DNA from: Limimaricola sp.
Lineage (GTDB): Bacteria > Pseudomonadota > Alphaproteobacteria > Rhodobacterales > Rhodobacteraceae
NCBI RefSeq assembly: GCF_016125575.1
Contig: NZ_WGLM01000005.1
Coordinates: 248,001 to 312,000 of the forward strand
Length of the DNA stretch: 64,000 nt
Reading direction: 5' to 3'
Shown here: positions 50,120 through 59,822 of the stretch, in pieces
How the letters are laid out: each line of letters begins with the position of its first letter
Position numbering within the stretch: position 1 is the first letter of the stretch
Notes under the pieces: generated by a model
What the model was told of the DNA's origin: nothing
Databases searched by the model: none
Seen by the model: the letters and a program-made list of their open reading frames with translations, nothing else
Translations under genes and position numbers: made by a program

Positions 50120-51182
50120 TCCTCACGGTTCCGTGAACGGCGGCGCTGCTGGGCAGAATTACCGCAAAGGTGCTGCCCTTGCCCGGCGCGGATTCGATCC
50201 GCAGCCGTCCCCGGTGCCGGTTCACGATATGCTTGACGATGGCCAGGCCAAGGCCGGTCCCCCCAACCTCGCGCGAGCGGTGGGTATCGACCCGGTAGAA
50301 ACGTTCAGTCAGACGCGGGATATGATGCGCCGCAATCCCTTCGCCCTCGTCGATAACCTCGATTCGCACGCCTTCGCTGCGCAGGCTGGGCTCCACCTTC
50401 GGCGCCGAAACCCGCATCAGCACACGCCCACCGGGGCGGCCATACTTGATGGCGTTCTCGACGAGGTTGTTGAGGACCTGTCGCAACTGGCCTGCATCGC
50501 CCGCAACCATCACAGGCGCCGGCGGCACCTCGACCTCGATCCGCGCGCCCGCGCCCTCGGCCACCGGGGCCAGCGCCGTGGCGACCGACTGCGCCAGGGC
50601 GCAAAGGTCCACCTCGTCCATCGGGCGCATCCGCTCGTTTTCTTCCACGCGACTGAGCGACAGCAGGTCTTCGACCAGGCGGGCCATGCGCGCCGCTTCC
50701 CGCTGCATCGTCGTCAGGAAACGATCGCGTGCCCCGGCATCGTCGCGCGCTGGCCCGCGCAGGGTTTCGATGAACCCCAGCAAGGCCGTCAGCGGCGTGC
50801 GCAACTCATGGCTGACATTGGCGACGAAATCGCGCCGCATCCGACTCGCAGCCTCGATGGCCGTGCGGTCTTCGAATGTCAGGACAATGGCCGCCTGACG
50901 CCCGGTCCCCGCACGGGCGACCGTGACGGAAAAGGTGGTATCGCGATCGCCGCTGCGGCCCAGATAACGCGTCGTGCGCGGGGTGCCGTCACCCTGAACG
51001 GCCTCGATCGTGTCAAGCAGGGCGGGCTGGCGCAGCGCAGTAATGTAATGGCGTCCTTCCGCCTCGGGCCCGAAAAGCGCAACCGCTGCGGGATTGACGG
51101 CGGCAATCCGTTCATCCGCGCCGATCAGCATGACCGGCAACGGCAGGGCTGCGGCAATCTGTGCGGGGCTCGCCTGAACCAT
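50112..51182 (-). CDS. phoR: phosphate regulon sensor kinase PhoR without membrane anchor
   Basis: A 356-residue histidine kinase. A PAS domain occupies about residues 8-105 (LPVMLIGADERIAAVNPAA). The dimerisation/H-box has His125 in FVANVSHELRTPL, the N box is LNNLVENAIKYG, and the G boxes are DEGEGIA and GGTGLGLAIVKH. It phosphorylates PhoB. No transmembrane helix is visible at the N-terminus, in contrast to E. coli PhoR, so it is probably cytoplasmic and attached through PstB/PhoU. A start ten codons upstream is possible and adds no helix. Confidence 0.9.
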   Translation of the reverse strand: MVQASPAQIAAALPLPVMLIGADERIAAVNPAAVALFGPEAEGRHYITALRQPALLDTIEAVQGDGTPRTTRYLGRSGDRDTTFSVTVARAGTGRQAAIVLTFEDRTAIEAASRMRRDFVANVSHELRTPLTALLGFIETLRGPARDDAGARDRFLTTMQREAARMARLVEDLLSLSRVEENERMRPMDEVDLCALAQSVATALAPVAEGAGARIEVEVPPAPVMVAGDAGQLRQVLNNLVENAIKYGRPGGRVLMRVSAPKVEPSLRSEGVRIEVIDEGEGIAAHHIPRLTERFYRVDTHRSREVGGTGLGLAIVKHIVNRHRGRLRIESAPGKGSTFAVILPSSAAVHGTVRMS

Positions 51183-51336
51183 GGCGCAAGACCTATGCGC
51201 TCCGGCAGACACTGCCCAGAGAAAACTTCTCCATCAAAAGGGGGAGAACGCTTGCCAACCGAAACTCTCCTTATAAGTGTAGGAGTTGACGTCCATGGTC
51301 GTGGCGCGATAGCGACGAGAGGGGGCGACGACGCAA

Positions 51337-51693
51337 ATGAGACTCGACCATTCGGCTGGCGACTCCCCGATGCGCCCTGTCATGCTTGTGATCGGCAACC
51401 TTGCCCGTTGGAAGGCGCGCGGGCGCAGCCTCCCGCGACTCGATGGATTTCACTACATGGCCTTCGCCGAGCTGACATCGGCGCGACTGGCTGACATATC
51501 ACCAGACGTCATTCTGTCGGCGCTGGTGGGGGACGATTTCGACGCTGTCGAAATGGCCATGGTCCTGCAGGCCATCGGATTTCGCGGGCGTTATCGCGTG
51601 ATCGCACGCGGGCTGCCGAACCCGCAGGTGGTGCGCGCCGAGATTTCGCGCGCGGCGCCAGAAGTTGACTTCAACATCCTCTCGCTGCCCTGA
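51337..51693 (+). CDS. small hypothetical protein
   Basis: A 118-residue soluble protein with no signal peptide. The sequence has a receiver-like or Rossmann-like alternation (RPVMLVIGNLARWK, then FAELTSARLADISPDVILSALVGDDFDAVEMAMVL and YRVIARGLPNP), which might be a degenerate CheY-like fold, but the catalytic aspartates are not clear. It is divergent from phoR (154-bp gap) and convergent with the PLP enzyme gene 5 bp away. Function unknown. Confidence 0.7.
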   Translation: MRLDHSAGDSPMRPVMLVIGNLARWKARGRSLPRLDGFHYMAFAELTSARLADISPDVILSALVGDDFDAVEMAMVLQAIGFRGRYRVIARGLPNPQVVRAEISRAAPEVDFNILSLP

Positions 51694-51698
51694 GCGGT

Positions 51699-52880
51699 TC
51701 AGCCGCCGGTCGACGCCGCGACGGCACGGGTCAATTCCTCGATCAAAAGACCCGGCTCTTCGATCCCTACCGACACCCGAAAGAATCCTTCCGAAATCCC
51801 AAGTGCGGCGCGCCCTTCGGGCGTCAGTCCCCGATGCGAGGACGAGGCGGGATGCGACAGCGTGGTGCCGACATCGCCCAGCGTGGGGGCAAAGGCCACT
51901 TCCGGCGCGGCGCGCGTCAGTGCATTGGCAGCAGCACGGCCGCCCGTCAGCTCGAACGACAGCATGTTGCCCCCCTGCCCGCCCAGCAGCCCCATCGCGC
52001 GGTTATGGTCGGGATGGTCGTGCCGGGTCGGATAGATGACGCGGCGCACGCCCTTGCAGGCGGCCAGCGCATCGGCCAGTGCCGCCGCATTGGCCTGTGC
52101 CCGCTCGAACCGCAGATCAAAGGAATGCAGGCCCCGCTCGGCCAGCCAGCAATCGAAGGGGCTGGGCGTCAGGCCCCATGTCACGTTGGCGTCGTTGATG
52201 GCGCGCGCGAGGTCAGGGTCGCGTGCGGCGACATAGCCCAGCGTCGCGTCGGAATGGCCCGCAAGCAGTTTCGTCACTGAATGAATGACGATGTCGGCGC
52301 CGTGGTCGAAGGGCCGATAAAGCCGCGGCGTGGTGAAGGTGTTGTCCACCGCCAGCAGCACACCGGCCGCGCGCGCGACCTCGGCAATGCCCTCCATGTC
52401 GGCGACCCGGATCGTCGGGTTCGACATCACTTCGACAAGGATCATCCTTGTGTTGGGCCGTAGTGCTGCCTTCATCGCGGCGGCGTCTGTGGGATCGGCA
52501 GTAGAGGTTTCGATGCCAAGGCGCGGCAGGTCCTGGCTCAGCAGCCGCAGCGACCGGCCGTAAAGCTGGTCGGCCCCCAGCACGTGGTCACCCGCCTTCA
52601 GGATACCAAGCAGCGCAGCCGAAATGGCCGACATACCCGACCCGGTGATAATGCCGCCGGTCGCCGCCTCCAGCATGTCGATCTTCTGCGCCAGAACCAC
52701 TGCGTTCGGATGCCCTTCGCGCGCGTAGGTAAATCCGGTGCCGCCAGCGTATTGCGCATCCAGCGCGTCGGGATCGGGCGAGGCATAGACGACCGAGGGT
52801 TGCAGCGGTGTCACCACCGGGCGCGAGGTGCTGTCGGGCCACGCGGTGCGGCGCACGAGGCTGGAGGGTGGCTTGGCCAT
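51699..52880 (-). CDS. Cys/Met metabolism PLP-dependent enzyme
   Basis: A 393-residue transsulfuration-family enzyme. The PLP lysine is in HSVTKLLAGHSD near residue 207, VDNTFTTPRLYRP holds the PLP-ring aspartate region, and GTGFTYAREGHPN and ITGSGMSAISAALLG bind the phosphate. The C-terminal TTLSHPASSSHRGLTPE is the usual substrate region. Cystathionine gamma-synthase, cystathionine gamma-lyase, methionine gamma-lyase and O-succinylhomoserine sulfhydrylase cannot be separated by eye. It follows the carbonic-anhydrase-like gene with no gap. Confidence 0.85.
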   Translation of the reverse strand: MAKPPSSLVRRTAWPDSTSRPVVTPLQPSVVYASPDPDALDAQYAGGTGFTYAREGHPNAVVLAQKIDMLEAATGGIITGSGMSAISAALLGILKAGDHVLGADQLYGRSLRLLSQDLPRLGIETSTADPTDAAAMKAALRPNTRMILVEVMSNPTIRVADMEGIAEVARAAGVLLAVDNTFTTPRLYRPFDHGADIVIHSVTKLLAGHSDATLGYVAARDPDLARAINDANVTWGLTPSPFDCWLAERGLHSFDLRFERAQANAAALADALAACKGVRRVIYPTRHDHPDHNRAMGLLGGQGGNMLSFELTGGRAAANALTRAAPEVAFAPTLGDVGTTLSHPASSSHRGLTPEGRAALGISEGFFRVSVGIEEPGLLIEELTRAVAASTGG

Positions 52881-52882
52881 TG

Positions 52883-53401
52883 TCAAAGCTCCGTCAGGCC
52901 CGCGCGAAAGCGGCGGGCGTTTTCCTGGTATCCCAGCGCCGACGCGCGCAGGCGCGCGATGGCGGCCTCATCGAGTTGCCGGACGATCCGGCCGGGCGCG
53001 CCCATCACGAGGCTGCCATCGGGAATTTCCTTACCTTCGGTCACCAGCGCGCCCGCGCCGATCAGGCAGTCGCGCCCGATCTTTGCGCCGTTCAGCACCG
53101 TGGCACCCATGCCGATCAAGGTGTTGTCGCCGATCGTGCAGCCATGCAGCATTGCCTTGTGGCCAATCGTGCAGCCCGCGCCGATGGTCAGCGGAAAGCC
53201 CATGTCGGTATGGAGCACGCTGTTTTCCTGCACGTTCGTGCCCGAGCCAATGACGATAGGTTCATTGTCACCGCGAATCGTGGTGCCGAACCAGACCGAC
53301 GCGTCGGGGCCCAGCACCACCTTGCCGATGATGTGACAGCCGGGCGCGACCCAGGCGCTGGCGTCGATCTGCGGGGTGTTTCCGTCAAGGGCGTAGATCA
53401 T
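52883..53401 (-). CDS. gamma carbonic anhydrase family protein
   Basis: A 172-residue left-handed beta-helix protein with hexapeptide repeats (I/V/L-G-x4), as in [21 protein letters not shown] and [20 protein letters not shown]. The zinc histidines of gamma carbonic anhydrases are in HTDMGFP and IGHKAMLHG. Members may hydrate CO2 or have lost activity. It sits between gmk (four-base overlap) and the PLP enzyme gene. Confidence 0.87.
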   Translation of the reverse strand: MIYALDGNTPQIDASAWVAPGCHIIGKVVLGPDASVWFGTTIRGDNEPIVIGSGTNVQENSVLHTDMGFPLTIGAGCTIGHKAMLHGCTIGDNTLIGMGATVLNGAKIGRDCLIGAGALVTEGKEIPDGSLVMGAPGRIVRQLDEAAIARLRASALGYQENARRFRAGLTEL

Positions 53402-54033
53402 CGGCTTTCCTCGTGTTCGTTGCCCAAACCGCGCACGAAACTGGTCAGCCCCACCTGTCGGGTGCGGCGCAACCGCTCTGCGGTCAGGATCGCGCGCAAC
53501 TCGGCCTCACAGACCTCGGGATCGGCGTTGATGAGAACATAGTCGTATTCGGCCCAGTGGCTGATTTCGTTCATCGACTTGGCCATGCGCCCGGCGATCA
53601 CCGCGTCGTCGTCCTGCCCGCGCGCGCGCAGCCGCCGTTCCAGTTCGGCCATCGAGGGCGGCAGGATGAAGATCGACACGACGTCGTCGCCCATCGCCTG
53701 CTTGATCTGCTGGCCGCCCTGCCAGTCGATGTCAAAAAGCGTATCGACCCCGGCCTCCATGTTCGCCTCGACCGGCGCGCGGGGGCTGCCGTAGAGGTTG
53801 CCGAAGACCTCGGCATGTTCCAGCATTTCGCCGTCCTGAACCATCGCCTCGAACTGGGGACGGGTGCGGAAATAGTAGTCCTGCCCGTCCACCTCGGCGG
53901 GGCGCGGCGGGCGCGTGGTGGCCGAGACCGAGAAGGCGATAGTGGGATCCCAGACGCGCAAGCGGCGCGTCATCGTCGACTTGCCCGCGCCCGAGGGCGA
54001 CGAGAGGATAATCAGAAGGCCACGGCGCTGCAT
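53398..54033 (-). CDS. gmk: guanylate kinase
   Basis: A 211-residue kinase converting GMP to GDP. The P-loop is [11 protein letters not shown] near residue 10, [19 protein letters not shown] binds GMP, and [14 protein letters not shown] is the conserved core. The lid region [10 protein letters not shown] is present. The frame extends upstream, but [15 protein letters not shown] is the normal start for alphaproteobacteria. It follows yicC, the usual neighbour. Confidence 0.96.
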   Translation of the reverse strand: MQRRGLLIILSSPSGAGKSTMTRRLRVWDPTIAFSVSATTRPPRPAEVDGQDYYFRTRPQFEAMVQDGEMLEHAEVFGNLYGSPRAPVEANMEAGVDTLFDIDWQGGQQIKQAMGDDVVSIFILPPSMAELERRLRARGQDDDAVIAGRMAKSMNEISHWAEYDYVLINADPEVCEAELRAILTAERLRRTRQVGLTSFVRGLGNEHEESR

Positions 54034-54038
54034 TGCCC

Positions 54039-54932
54039 TTACTCCACGTTCTGGACCTGCTCGCGCATCTGGTCGATCACCGCCTTGAGGTCCAGCCCGA
54101 TCGCCGTCAGCGCGGCCGACCCGGCCTTGGAGCACAGGGTATTGGCCTCGCGGTTGAACTCCTGCGCGAGAAAGTCGAGCTTGCGGCCCGCCGGCGCGGG
54201 ATCGGCCAACAGGGCGCGCGCGGCGGCGACATGCGCGCGCAGGCGGTCAAGCTCTTCCGTCACGTCGGCTTTGACCGCCAGCAGCGCCAGTTCCTGCGCC
54301 ACACGGGCCGGATCCACCTCGGGCACATCCCTGACCACACGGCGCAGCGCGGCGGTCAGGTTGGCCTGCGCCTCGTCCCGGCGGGCGGCGGCAGCAGTCG
54401 TGGCATCCTCGGTAAGGGTGGCGATCGTGTCGAGATGCCCGGCGAGGACCGTGGCCAACGCCGCGCCTTCGGTCCGGCGCATCGCGACGAAATCGTCGAT
54501 CAGCGCGTCGAGATCGGCGGTCAGCGCGGCCACGAGCGGCGCAGGGTTATCGGCCTCCGGCGCCGATTGCACGACAACGCCACGCATCGCGAACACCTCA
54601 GCGACACTTGGCCGGGCGAGCGACAGTTCCTTGTCCAGCGCGCGCGCCTCTACCTGATCCAGCAGGTCCAGCACCCTGTCGAGCTGCGCCACGTCAAGGC
54701 GCATCGTCTGGGCCGTCTCGTCACGGACAACGCGCAGGTTAAGACTGACATTACCGCGCGACAGCCGGGCAGCCAGCCGCGTCCGCGCCGCCGCCTCCAG
54801 CCCGTCCAGCCCATCGGGCAGCCGCAGCCGCAGGTCCAGCCCGCGCGCATTGACGCCACGCATGTCCCAGCTCCAGCCGGTCGCGCCAAGTTGCCCGGTG
54901 CGGCTGGCAAAGGCGGTCATCGACTGGATCAT
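54039..54932 (-). CDS. YicC/YloC family endoribonuclease
   Basis: A 297-residue YicC-like protein, starting [13 protein letters not shown], with [17 protein letters not shown] near residue 26 and the C-terminal block [20 protein letters not shown]. Some members of the family (YicC, YloC) are RNases acting on small RNAs or mRNAs. Adjacent gmk (5-bp gap) is the classic arrangement. A conserved Glu-rich motif towards the C-terminus is intact. Confidence 0.9.
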   Translation of the reverse strand: MIQSMTAFASRTGQLGATGWSWDMRGVNARGLDLRLRLPDGLDGLEAAARTRLAARLSRGNVSLNLRVVRDETAQTMRLDVAQLDRVLDLLDQVEARALDKELSLARPSVAEVFAMRGVVVQSAPEADNPAPLVAALTADLDALIDDFVAMRRTEGAALATVLAGHLDTIATLTEDATTAAAARRDEAQANLTAALRRVVRDVPEVDPARVAQELALLAVKADVTEELDRLRAHVAAARALLADPAPAGRKLDFLAQEFNREANTLCSKAGSAALTAIGLDLKAVIDQMREQVQNVE

Positions 54933-55093
54933 GCTGACAAGCCCCCCTTGATCTGCTCCGGGCACCTAAGGCGAAACCGGACGGCAGGGCAAGCCCGCCC
55001 CCATGCGTTAACCCGTTTACACTTTGTTCAGAGAAAATTTTCGCGAAATCCTCTAGACCCCGCGGCGGGAGCCAAGCCTGAGGGGAGATGCGG

Positions 55094-55729
55094 ATGACCA
55101 GCGACGACCAGTCCTTTTCCCGACCAGACGGTAGCTTGCCCGGCACACCGCCCATGCTGGCGGCATTGGAACACTACTGGCGCGACCTGCGTGGCGCACA
55201 GCGGCTTCCCGTGCGCCGCGCTGTCGATCCCGGCCGGATCGATGCCGCCCTGCCCCATGCCTTCATCCTCGAGCGGATCGCGCCGGGCGTCGCGCGGTTC
55301 CGCGTGACGGGGCAAAAGATCAACGAGATGTTGGGGCTCGACGGGCGCGGCATGCTCTTTGACGCGCTTTTTGCCGACGCTACCGCGCCTGCGGCGGCGC
55401 AGTGGGCCGATCAGGCCTTTGCAACGCCCGCCATCGTCGAACTGGCGCTGCTCACCCCGCGCCGTCTGCTGGCAGAGCGACACGAGGCGCGGCTGCTGCT
55501 GTTGCCTCTGACAGGCCGTGACGGCACCGTGTCACGCGCGCTGGGCGCGATTGAAGGCACCAAGGCAGAGAGCGTTGGCATGCGGCGCTGGATGATCGAT
55601 CCCTTGCCGGTGCGGGTGACGGAACTTGGCCCGGCCCGGCCCCGGCTGATCGCGGTCCGGTCCGGCATCACCAAAAAAACAAGGCGCGGGGCCCGGCCGG
55701 CCCTGCGCCTTGTCATCTCGAACGATTGA
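55094..55729 (+). CDS. PAS_5-type PAS domain protein
   Basis: A 211-residue soluble protein resembling the PAS_5 family of alphaproteobacteria: LAALEHYWRDLRGAQRLPVR near residue 22, PALPHAFILERIAPG-like DAALPHAFILERIAPGVARF, and RVTGQKINEMLG. No output domain is attached, so its partner is unknown. I chose the second ATG, which has GAGGGGAG at normal distance. The last 20 codons double as the intrinsic terminator of the convergent aroG gene, an unusual constraint on the C-terminus. Confidence 0.75.
   Translation: MTSDDQSFSRPDGSLPGTPPMLAALEHYWRDLRGAQRLPVRRAVDPGRIDAALPHAFILERIAPGVARFRVTGQKINEMLGLDGRGMLFDALFADATAPAAAQWADQAFATPAIVELALLTPRRLLAERHEARLLLLPLTGRDGTVSRALGAIEGTKAESVGMRRWMIDPLPVRVTELGPARPRLIAVRSGITKKTRRGARPALRLVISND
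55673..55713 (-). terminator. intrinsic terminator of aroG inside the PAS gene
   Basis: On the reverse strand a 15-bp stem (55699-55713 with 55679-55693, one G-U) encloses a 5-base loop and is followed by seven T (complement of the A run at 55673-55679). It lies 23 bp beyond the aroG stop and within the 3' coding end of the PAS gene. Confidence 0.88.
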
Positions 55730-55735
55730 AACCGC

Positions 55736-57106
55736 TCAGACCGCCTGCGCGCGCTGCAAGTGCCCGCGCCGCGCCGACAGTTCTTCGGCCACGAGGAAGG
55801 CCAGTTCAAGCGACTGGCTGGCGTTCAGCCGCGGATCGCAGGCGGTGTGGTAGCGGTCGCTGAGATCCTCGTCGGTCACGGCACGCACGCCGCCGGTGCA
55901 TTCGGTCACGTCCTTGCCGGTCATCTCGAAATGAACGCCGCCGGGGATCGTTCCCTCGGCATTGTGGACCGCGAAGAACTCGCGCACCTCGCGCAGCACC
56001 GAATCGAAGGGCCGGGTCTTGTAGCCGGTGGTCGACTTGATGGTGTTGCCGTGCATCGGGTCGCAGGACCAGACGACGTTGGCGCCCTCTTCCTGCACCG
56101 CTTTGATCAGGCGCGGCAGGTGATCGGCAACCTGCCCGGCGCCGAAGCGCGCGATCAGCGTCAGCCGCCCGGCCTCGTTGGCCGGGTTGAGCCGCGCCAT
56201 CAGCGCCTTGAGGTGACCGGTCGTCATCGAGGGGCCGCATTTCAGGCCGATCGGGTTCTGCACGCCGCGGGCGAAGGCCACGTGGGCGCCTTCCGGGTCG
56301 CGCGTGCGGTCACCGATCCAGATCATGTGGCCCGACCCGGCCAGCCACTTGCCCGAGGTCGAATCGACTCGCGCCAGCGCCTCTTCGTATTCCAGCAGCA
56401 GCGCCTCGTGGCTGGTGTAGAACTCCACCGTCTCAAGCGCATGGCTCGCCTCGGCGCGGATGCCCGCGGCCTCCATGAAATCGAGCGTGTCGGAGATGCG
56501 GTTGGCCATGTCGCGGTATTTCTCGGCCTCGGGCGCGCCGGTGAAGCCCAGCGTCCAGGCATGCACCTTGTGCACGTCGGCATAACCGCCGGTCGAGAAG
56601 GCGCGCAGCAGGTTCAGCGTGGCGGCCGCCTGCAGGTAGGCCTGCAGCATCCGGCCGGGATCGGGTACGCGCGCAGCAGGCGTGAAGTCAAAACCGTTGA
56701 TGATGTCACCGCGGTAGCTGGGCAGTTCCTGACCACCCGCGACCTCTGTCGGCGCGCTGCGGGGCTTGGCGAACTGGCCGGCCATGCGGCCCACCTTCAC
56801 CACCGGCACTTTGGCGCCATAGGTCAGCACCATCGCCATCTGCAGCATCACCTTGAAGGTGTCGCGAATGCCATCGGCCGAAAACTCGGCAAAGCTTTCG
56901 GCGCAGTCGCCGCCCTGTAGCAGGAACGCCTCGCCCCGGCTGACTTTGCCCAGATGCGCCTTGAGGCGGCGTGCCTCGCCTGCAAAGACCAGCGGTGGAT
57001 AGCTGCCAAGCTTGGTCTCGACCTCCTCGAGCGCGGCGGCATCGGTATAGTCGGGCATCTGCACCCGCGGTTTCGCACGCCAGTCGGATTTGTGCCATTC
57101 GGTCAT
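55736..57106 (-). CDS. aroG: 3-deoxy-7-phosphoheptulonate synthase, class II
   Basis: A 456-residue class II DAHP synthase, the plant/AroA-II type that condenses phosphoenolpyruvate and erythrose 4-phosphate at the start of the shikimate pathway. Characteristic motifs are [20 protein letters not shown] near residue 63, [27 protein letters not shown] and [13 protein letters not shown] with the metal-binding Cys and His. It is monocistronic, with a strong terminator downstream. The symbol aroH or aroF is sometimes used for the same enzyme. Confidence 0.95.
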   Translation of the reverse strand: MTEWHKSDWRAKPRVQMPDYTDAAALEEVETKLGSYPPLVFAGEARRLKAHLGKVSRGEAFLLQGGDCAESFAEFSADGIRDTFKVMLQMAMVLTYGAKVPVVKVGRMAGQFAKPRSAPTEVAGGQELPSYRGDIINGFDFTPAARVPDPGRMLQAYLQAAATLNLLRAFSTGGYADVHKVHAWTLGFTGAPEAEKYRDMANRISDTLDFMEAAGIRAEASHALETVEFYTSHEALLLEYEEALARVDSTSGKWLAGSGHMIWIGDRTRDPEGAHVAFARGVQNPIGLKCGPSMTTGHLKALMARLNPANEAGRLTLIARFGAGQVADHLPRLIKAVQEEGANVVWSCDPMHGNTIKSTTGYKTRPFDSVLREVREFFAVHNAEGTIPGGVHFEMTGKDVTECTGGVRAVTDEDLSDRYHTACDPRLNASQSLELAFLVAEELSARRGHLQRAQAV

Positions 57107-57327
57107 CGTCGGTTCCTCGTCACTCGGGAGGTTCCCTGCGCGGGGCCCCTGTCTGTCGGGTCAGGCTTATAGCCCCCGCCGCCGGGCGGGCCAATGCCAA
57201 ATTGGGGCCCTTGCGACGCCACATGCGACACATGTTGCCGCAAACGATTGCCCTTGAAGGCCAACCGCAAAACTGATGTGCTTAAATAGAGTGCGAAAGG
57301 GCGTGCGTCGCCCATGCGAGGGCGTTG

Positions 57328-58329
57328 ATGGAAATCCAGCCGCAGATCGTGGACGTGATCGACAAGGGCAAGCCGCGGCGTTTTGTGTTCGTGCTTCTGA
57401 ACAACTTTACCATGTTGTGCTTCGCCAGCGCGATCGAAAGCCTGCGCATCGCCAACCGCATGGCGGGCAAACAGCTGTATTCGTGGGTGCTGGCCGGCGA
57501 AGGCGGCACCACCGTCACCTGTTCGAACGGGACCGAATTCAAGGTGACGATGGACCTTGAAGAGCTGAGCCGCGAGGACACCGTCATGCTGTGCGGTGGC
57601 ATCGACGTGCAGTCGGCCACCACGCGCAAGATATTGAACTGGTTGCGGCGCGAGGCGCGGCGGGGCGTCACGATGGGCGGACTTTGCACGGCCGGTTATT
57701 CGCTGGCCAAGGCCGGGCTGCTGGATGGCAAGAAGGCGACGATCCACTGGGAGAACCAGGACAGTTTCGCCGAGGAGTTCGAGAACGTTACGCTGACCAA
57801 GTCGGTCTTCGTGGTGGACGGCAACCGCATCACCACCGCGGGCGGCACCGCCTCGATCGACCTGATGCTGAAACTGATCGCAGACGAACATGGCGAAGAT
57901 CTGGCCAGCGCCGTGGCCGACCAGTTGATCTATTCGGCCATCCGCACCGATCAGGACACCCAGCGGCTGTCGATTCCCACACGCATCGGCGTGCGCCATC
58001 CCAAGCTGAGCCGGGTGATCCAGCTGATGGAGCAGAACATCGAGGATCCCATCAGCCCTGCGGTACTGGCGCATGACGTGGGCATGTCCACGCGCCAGCT
58101 GGAGCGGCTTTTCCGGCGCTATTTGTCGCGCTCTCCAAAACGTTACTACATGGAGTTGCGGCTGCAAAAGGCGCGCAACCTGCTGATGCAGACCGACATG
58201 AGCGTGATCAACGTGGCCCTTGCCTGCGGCTTTGCCTCGCCGTCGCATTTTTCCAAATGTTACCGTGCGCACTACGATACAACGCCATACCGCGAACGCG
58301 GCACGCATGCAGCGCGGCTGTCGATCTGA
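57328..58329 (+). CDS. GlxA/GbdR-like AraC family regulator
   Basis: A 333-residue regulator with an N-terminal DJ-1/PfpI-like glutamine-amidotransferase domain (FVFVLLNNFTMLCFASAIES, GGLCTAGYSLAKAGLL around residues 113-128) and a C-terminal AraC double HTH (LAHDVGMSTRQLERLFRRYL, then NVALACGFASPSHFSKCYR). This architecture is that of GbdR/ArgR-type regulators, which respond to glycine betaine, dimethylglycine or arginine. Both kinds of catabolic gene occur in this window, but at a distance. Its amidotransferase-like domain is presumed to sense ligand, not to catalyse. Confidence 0.87.
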   Translation: MEIQPQIVDVIDKGKPRRFVFVLLNNFTMLCFASAIESLRIANRMAGKQLYSWVLAGEGGTTVTCSNGTEFKVTMDLEELSREDTVMLCGGIDVQSATTRKILNWLRREARRGVTMGGLCTAGYSLAKAGLLDGKKATIHWENQDSFAEEFENVTLTKSVFVVDGNRITTAGGTASIDLMLKLIADEHGEDLASAVADQLIYSAIRTDQDTQRLSIPTRIGVRHPKLSRVIQLMEQNIEDPISPAVLAHDVGMSTRQLERLFRRYLSRSPKRYYMELRLQKARNLLMQTDMSVINVALACGFASPSHFSKCYRAHYDTTPYRERGTHAARLSI

Positions 58330-58390
58330 CTCTTCGACAAACTGGTCAAACAGGTCGCATCCGGGGACGAATCGACTGCAATCGGGCCAA

Positions 58391-58435
58391 AAGCGGGCAG
58401 ATGCCCTGCGCGAACCCGCTTCCCTTTTGATTTTT
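58391..58435 (+). terminator. probable terminator after the AraC-type regulator
   Basis: AAGCGGG (58391-58397) pairs with CCCGCTT (58415-58421) across a 17-base loop that can itself partly pair (GCAGATGCCCTGC). CCCTTTTGATTTTT follows. It separates the regulator gene from the liv-type operon. Confidence 0.6.
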
Positions 58436-58486
58436 GCCTGAGTAGGTTTCCCGGCAGGATAAACATATCCAATAGGGAGACTACCA

Positions 58487-59680
58487 ATGAAGAAACTGCT
58501 GCTGGCAACCGCGGCAACCGCGCTTTTCGCCGGTGCCGCATCTGCCGACGAAGTGAAGATCGGCGTGCTGCTGGGCTATACCGGCCCGCTGGAATCGATC
58601 ACCCCGACGATGGCCGACTCGGCCGAGATGGCCATGAAGGAAGTGTCGGATTCGGGCAAACTGCTCGGCGGCGATACCGTTACTTCGGTCCGCGGTGACT
58701 CGACCTGCATCGACAGCGCCGCCGCGACGGCCGCCGCCGAACGTCTTGTGACCTCCGACAAGGTCGCCGCGATCGTCGGCGCCGACTGCTCGGGCGTGAC
58801 TGGCTCGGTCCTGCAGAACGTCGCGCGTCCAAACGGCATTGTCATGGTGTCGCCCTCCGCGACCTCTCCGGCGCTTTCGACCGCCGAGGATGACGGCCTG
58901 TTCTTCCGTACCGCCCCGTCGGATGCCCGTCAGGGCGTCGTGATGGCAGAAGTGCTGCTCAAGCGCGGCTACAAGACCGTCGCGCTGACCTACACCAACA
59001 ACGACTACGGCAAGGGTTTGGCTGACAGCTTCAAGGAATCGTTCGAGGCCCAAGGCGGCACCGTGACGATCTCGGCCCCGCACGAAGACGGCAAGGCCGA
59101 CTACTCGGCGGAAGTTGCCTCGCTGGCCGCAGCCGGTGGCGACATCCTTGTTGACGCGGGCTATGTCGACCAGGGCGGCAAGGGGATCATCCAGGCCGCG
59201 CTCGACACCGGCGCGTTCGATACGTTCTACCTGCCCGACGGCATGTATGGCGACAGCCTGATCGCCGCCATCGGCGCGCCGATGAACGGTAGCTTCGGCG
59301 ACGTTCCCGGCATCGACAACGACGGTTCGCGCAAGTTCATCGAGATGGCCAAGGCCGCCGGCATTGACGGCACCTCGTCCTTCGCGCCGGAAAGCTACGA
59401 CGCCGCCGCGCTGATCATGCTGGCCATGGAAGCCGCGAAGTCGACCAATTCGAAGGACTTTGCCGGCAAGATCATGGAAATCGCCAACGGCCCCGGCGAA
59501 AAGATCCTGCCCGGCCAGCTGGCCCACGCGCTGGACCTGATCGATCAGGGCAAGCCGATCGACTATGAAGGTGCCACGGCCGTGACCCTGATCGGGCCCG
59601 GCGAAAGCGCCGGCAACTACCGGATCTACACGATCAAGGACGGCACCCAGGTGACCGACGAGTACATCCAGGCGCCGTAA
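58487..59680 (+). CDS. livK: branched-chain amino-acid-type ABC substrate-binding protein
   Basis: A 397-residue periplasmic-binding protein (Peripla_BP_6) with a Sec signal peptide cleaved after AASA (about residue 20). The mature start DEVKIGVLLGYTGPLESITP and VSPSATSPALSTAEDDGLFFR are family hallmarks, and YTNNDYGKGLADSFKE is the hinge region. It captures branched-chain or other amino acids, or possibly a short-chain amide; ligand not certain. An inverted repeat follows and probably sets its mRNA level above that of the ATPase genes. Symbol by family. Confidence 0.85.
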   Translation: MKKLLLATAATALFAGAASADEVKIGVLLGYTGPLESITPTMADSAEMAMKEVSDSGKLLGGDTVTSVRGDSTCIDSAAATAAAERLVTSDKVAAIVGADCSGVTGSVLQNVARPNGIVMVSPSATSPALSTAEDDGLFFRTAPSDARQGVVMAEVLLKRGYKTVALTYTNNDYGKGLADSFKESFEAQGGTVTISAPHEDGKADYSAEVASLAAAGGDILVDAGYVDQGGKGIIQAALDTGAFDTFYLPDGMYGDSLIAAIGAPMNGSFGDVPGIDNDGSRKFIEMAKAAGIDGTSSFAPESYDAAALIMLAMEAAKSTNSKDFAGKIMEIANGPGEKILPGQLAHALDLIDQGKPIDYEGATAVTLIGPGESAGNYRIYTIKDGTQVTDEYIQAP

Positions 59681-59691
59681 CCGGTGCAAGG

Positions 59692-59723
59692 ATCGGCCCG
59701 GAAACAACCGTTTCCGGGCCGAT
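59692..59723 (+). promoter_or_regulatory. intercistronic hairpin after livK
   Basis: ATCGGCCCGGAAAC and GTTTCCGGGCCGAT form a perfect 14-bp stem with loop AACC. No T run follows. Such structures after binding-protein genes usually protect the upstream mRNA or attenuate read-through. Confidence 0.75.
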
Positions 59724-59822
59724 TCATTCCTTGAAAGAATAATCCGGCCATCAGGCCGACCGGAGGTCGCGGACCGGCACGCTGCCGGGAACCGCATGAC
59801 CCCAACAGGGGGATATCGCCCG

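Noticed and set aside
9169-57230. Shared octamer TGTCGCAT in the DMGDH divergent promoter (9169) and upstream of the GbdR-like gene (57223, other strand)
   Set aside because: An eight-base word is expected about this often by chance in 64 kb on two strands, and no extended dyad is shared. Kept only as a hint.
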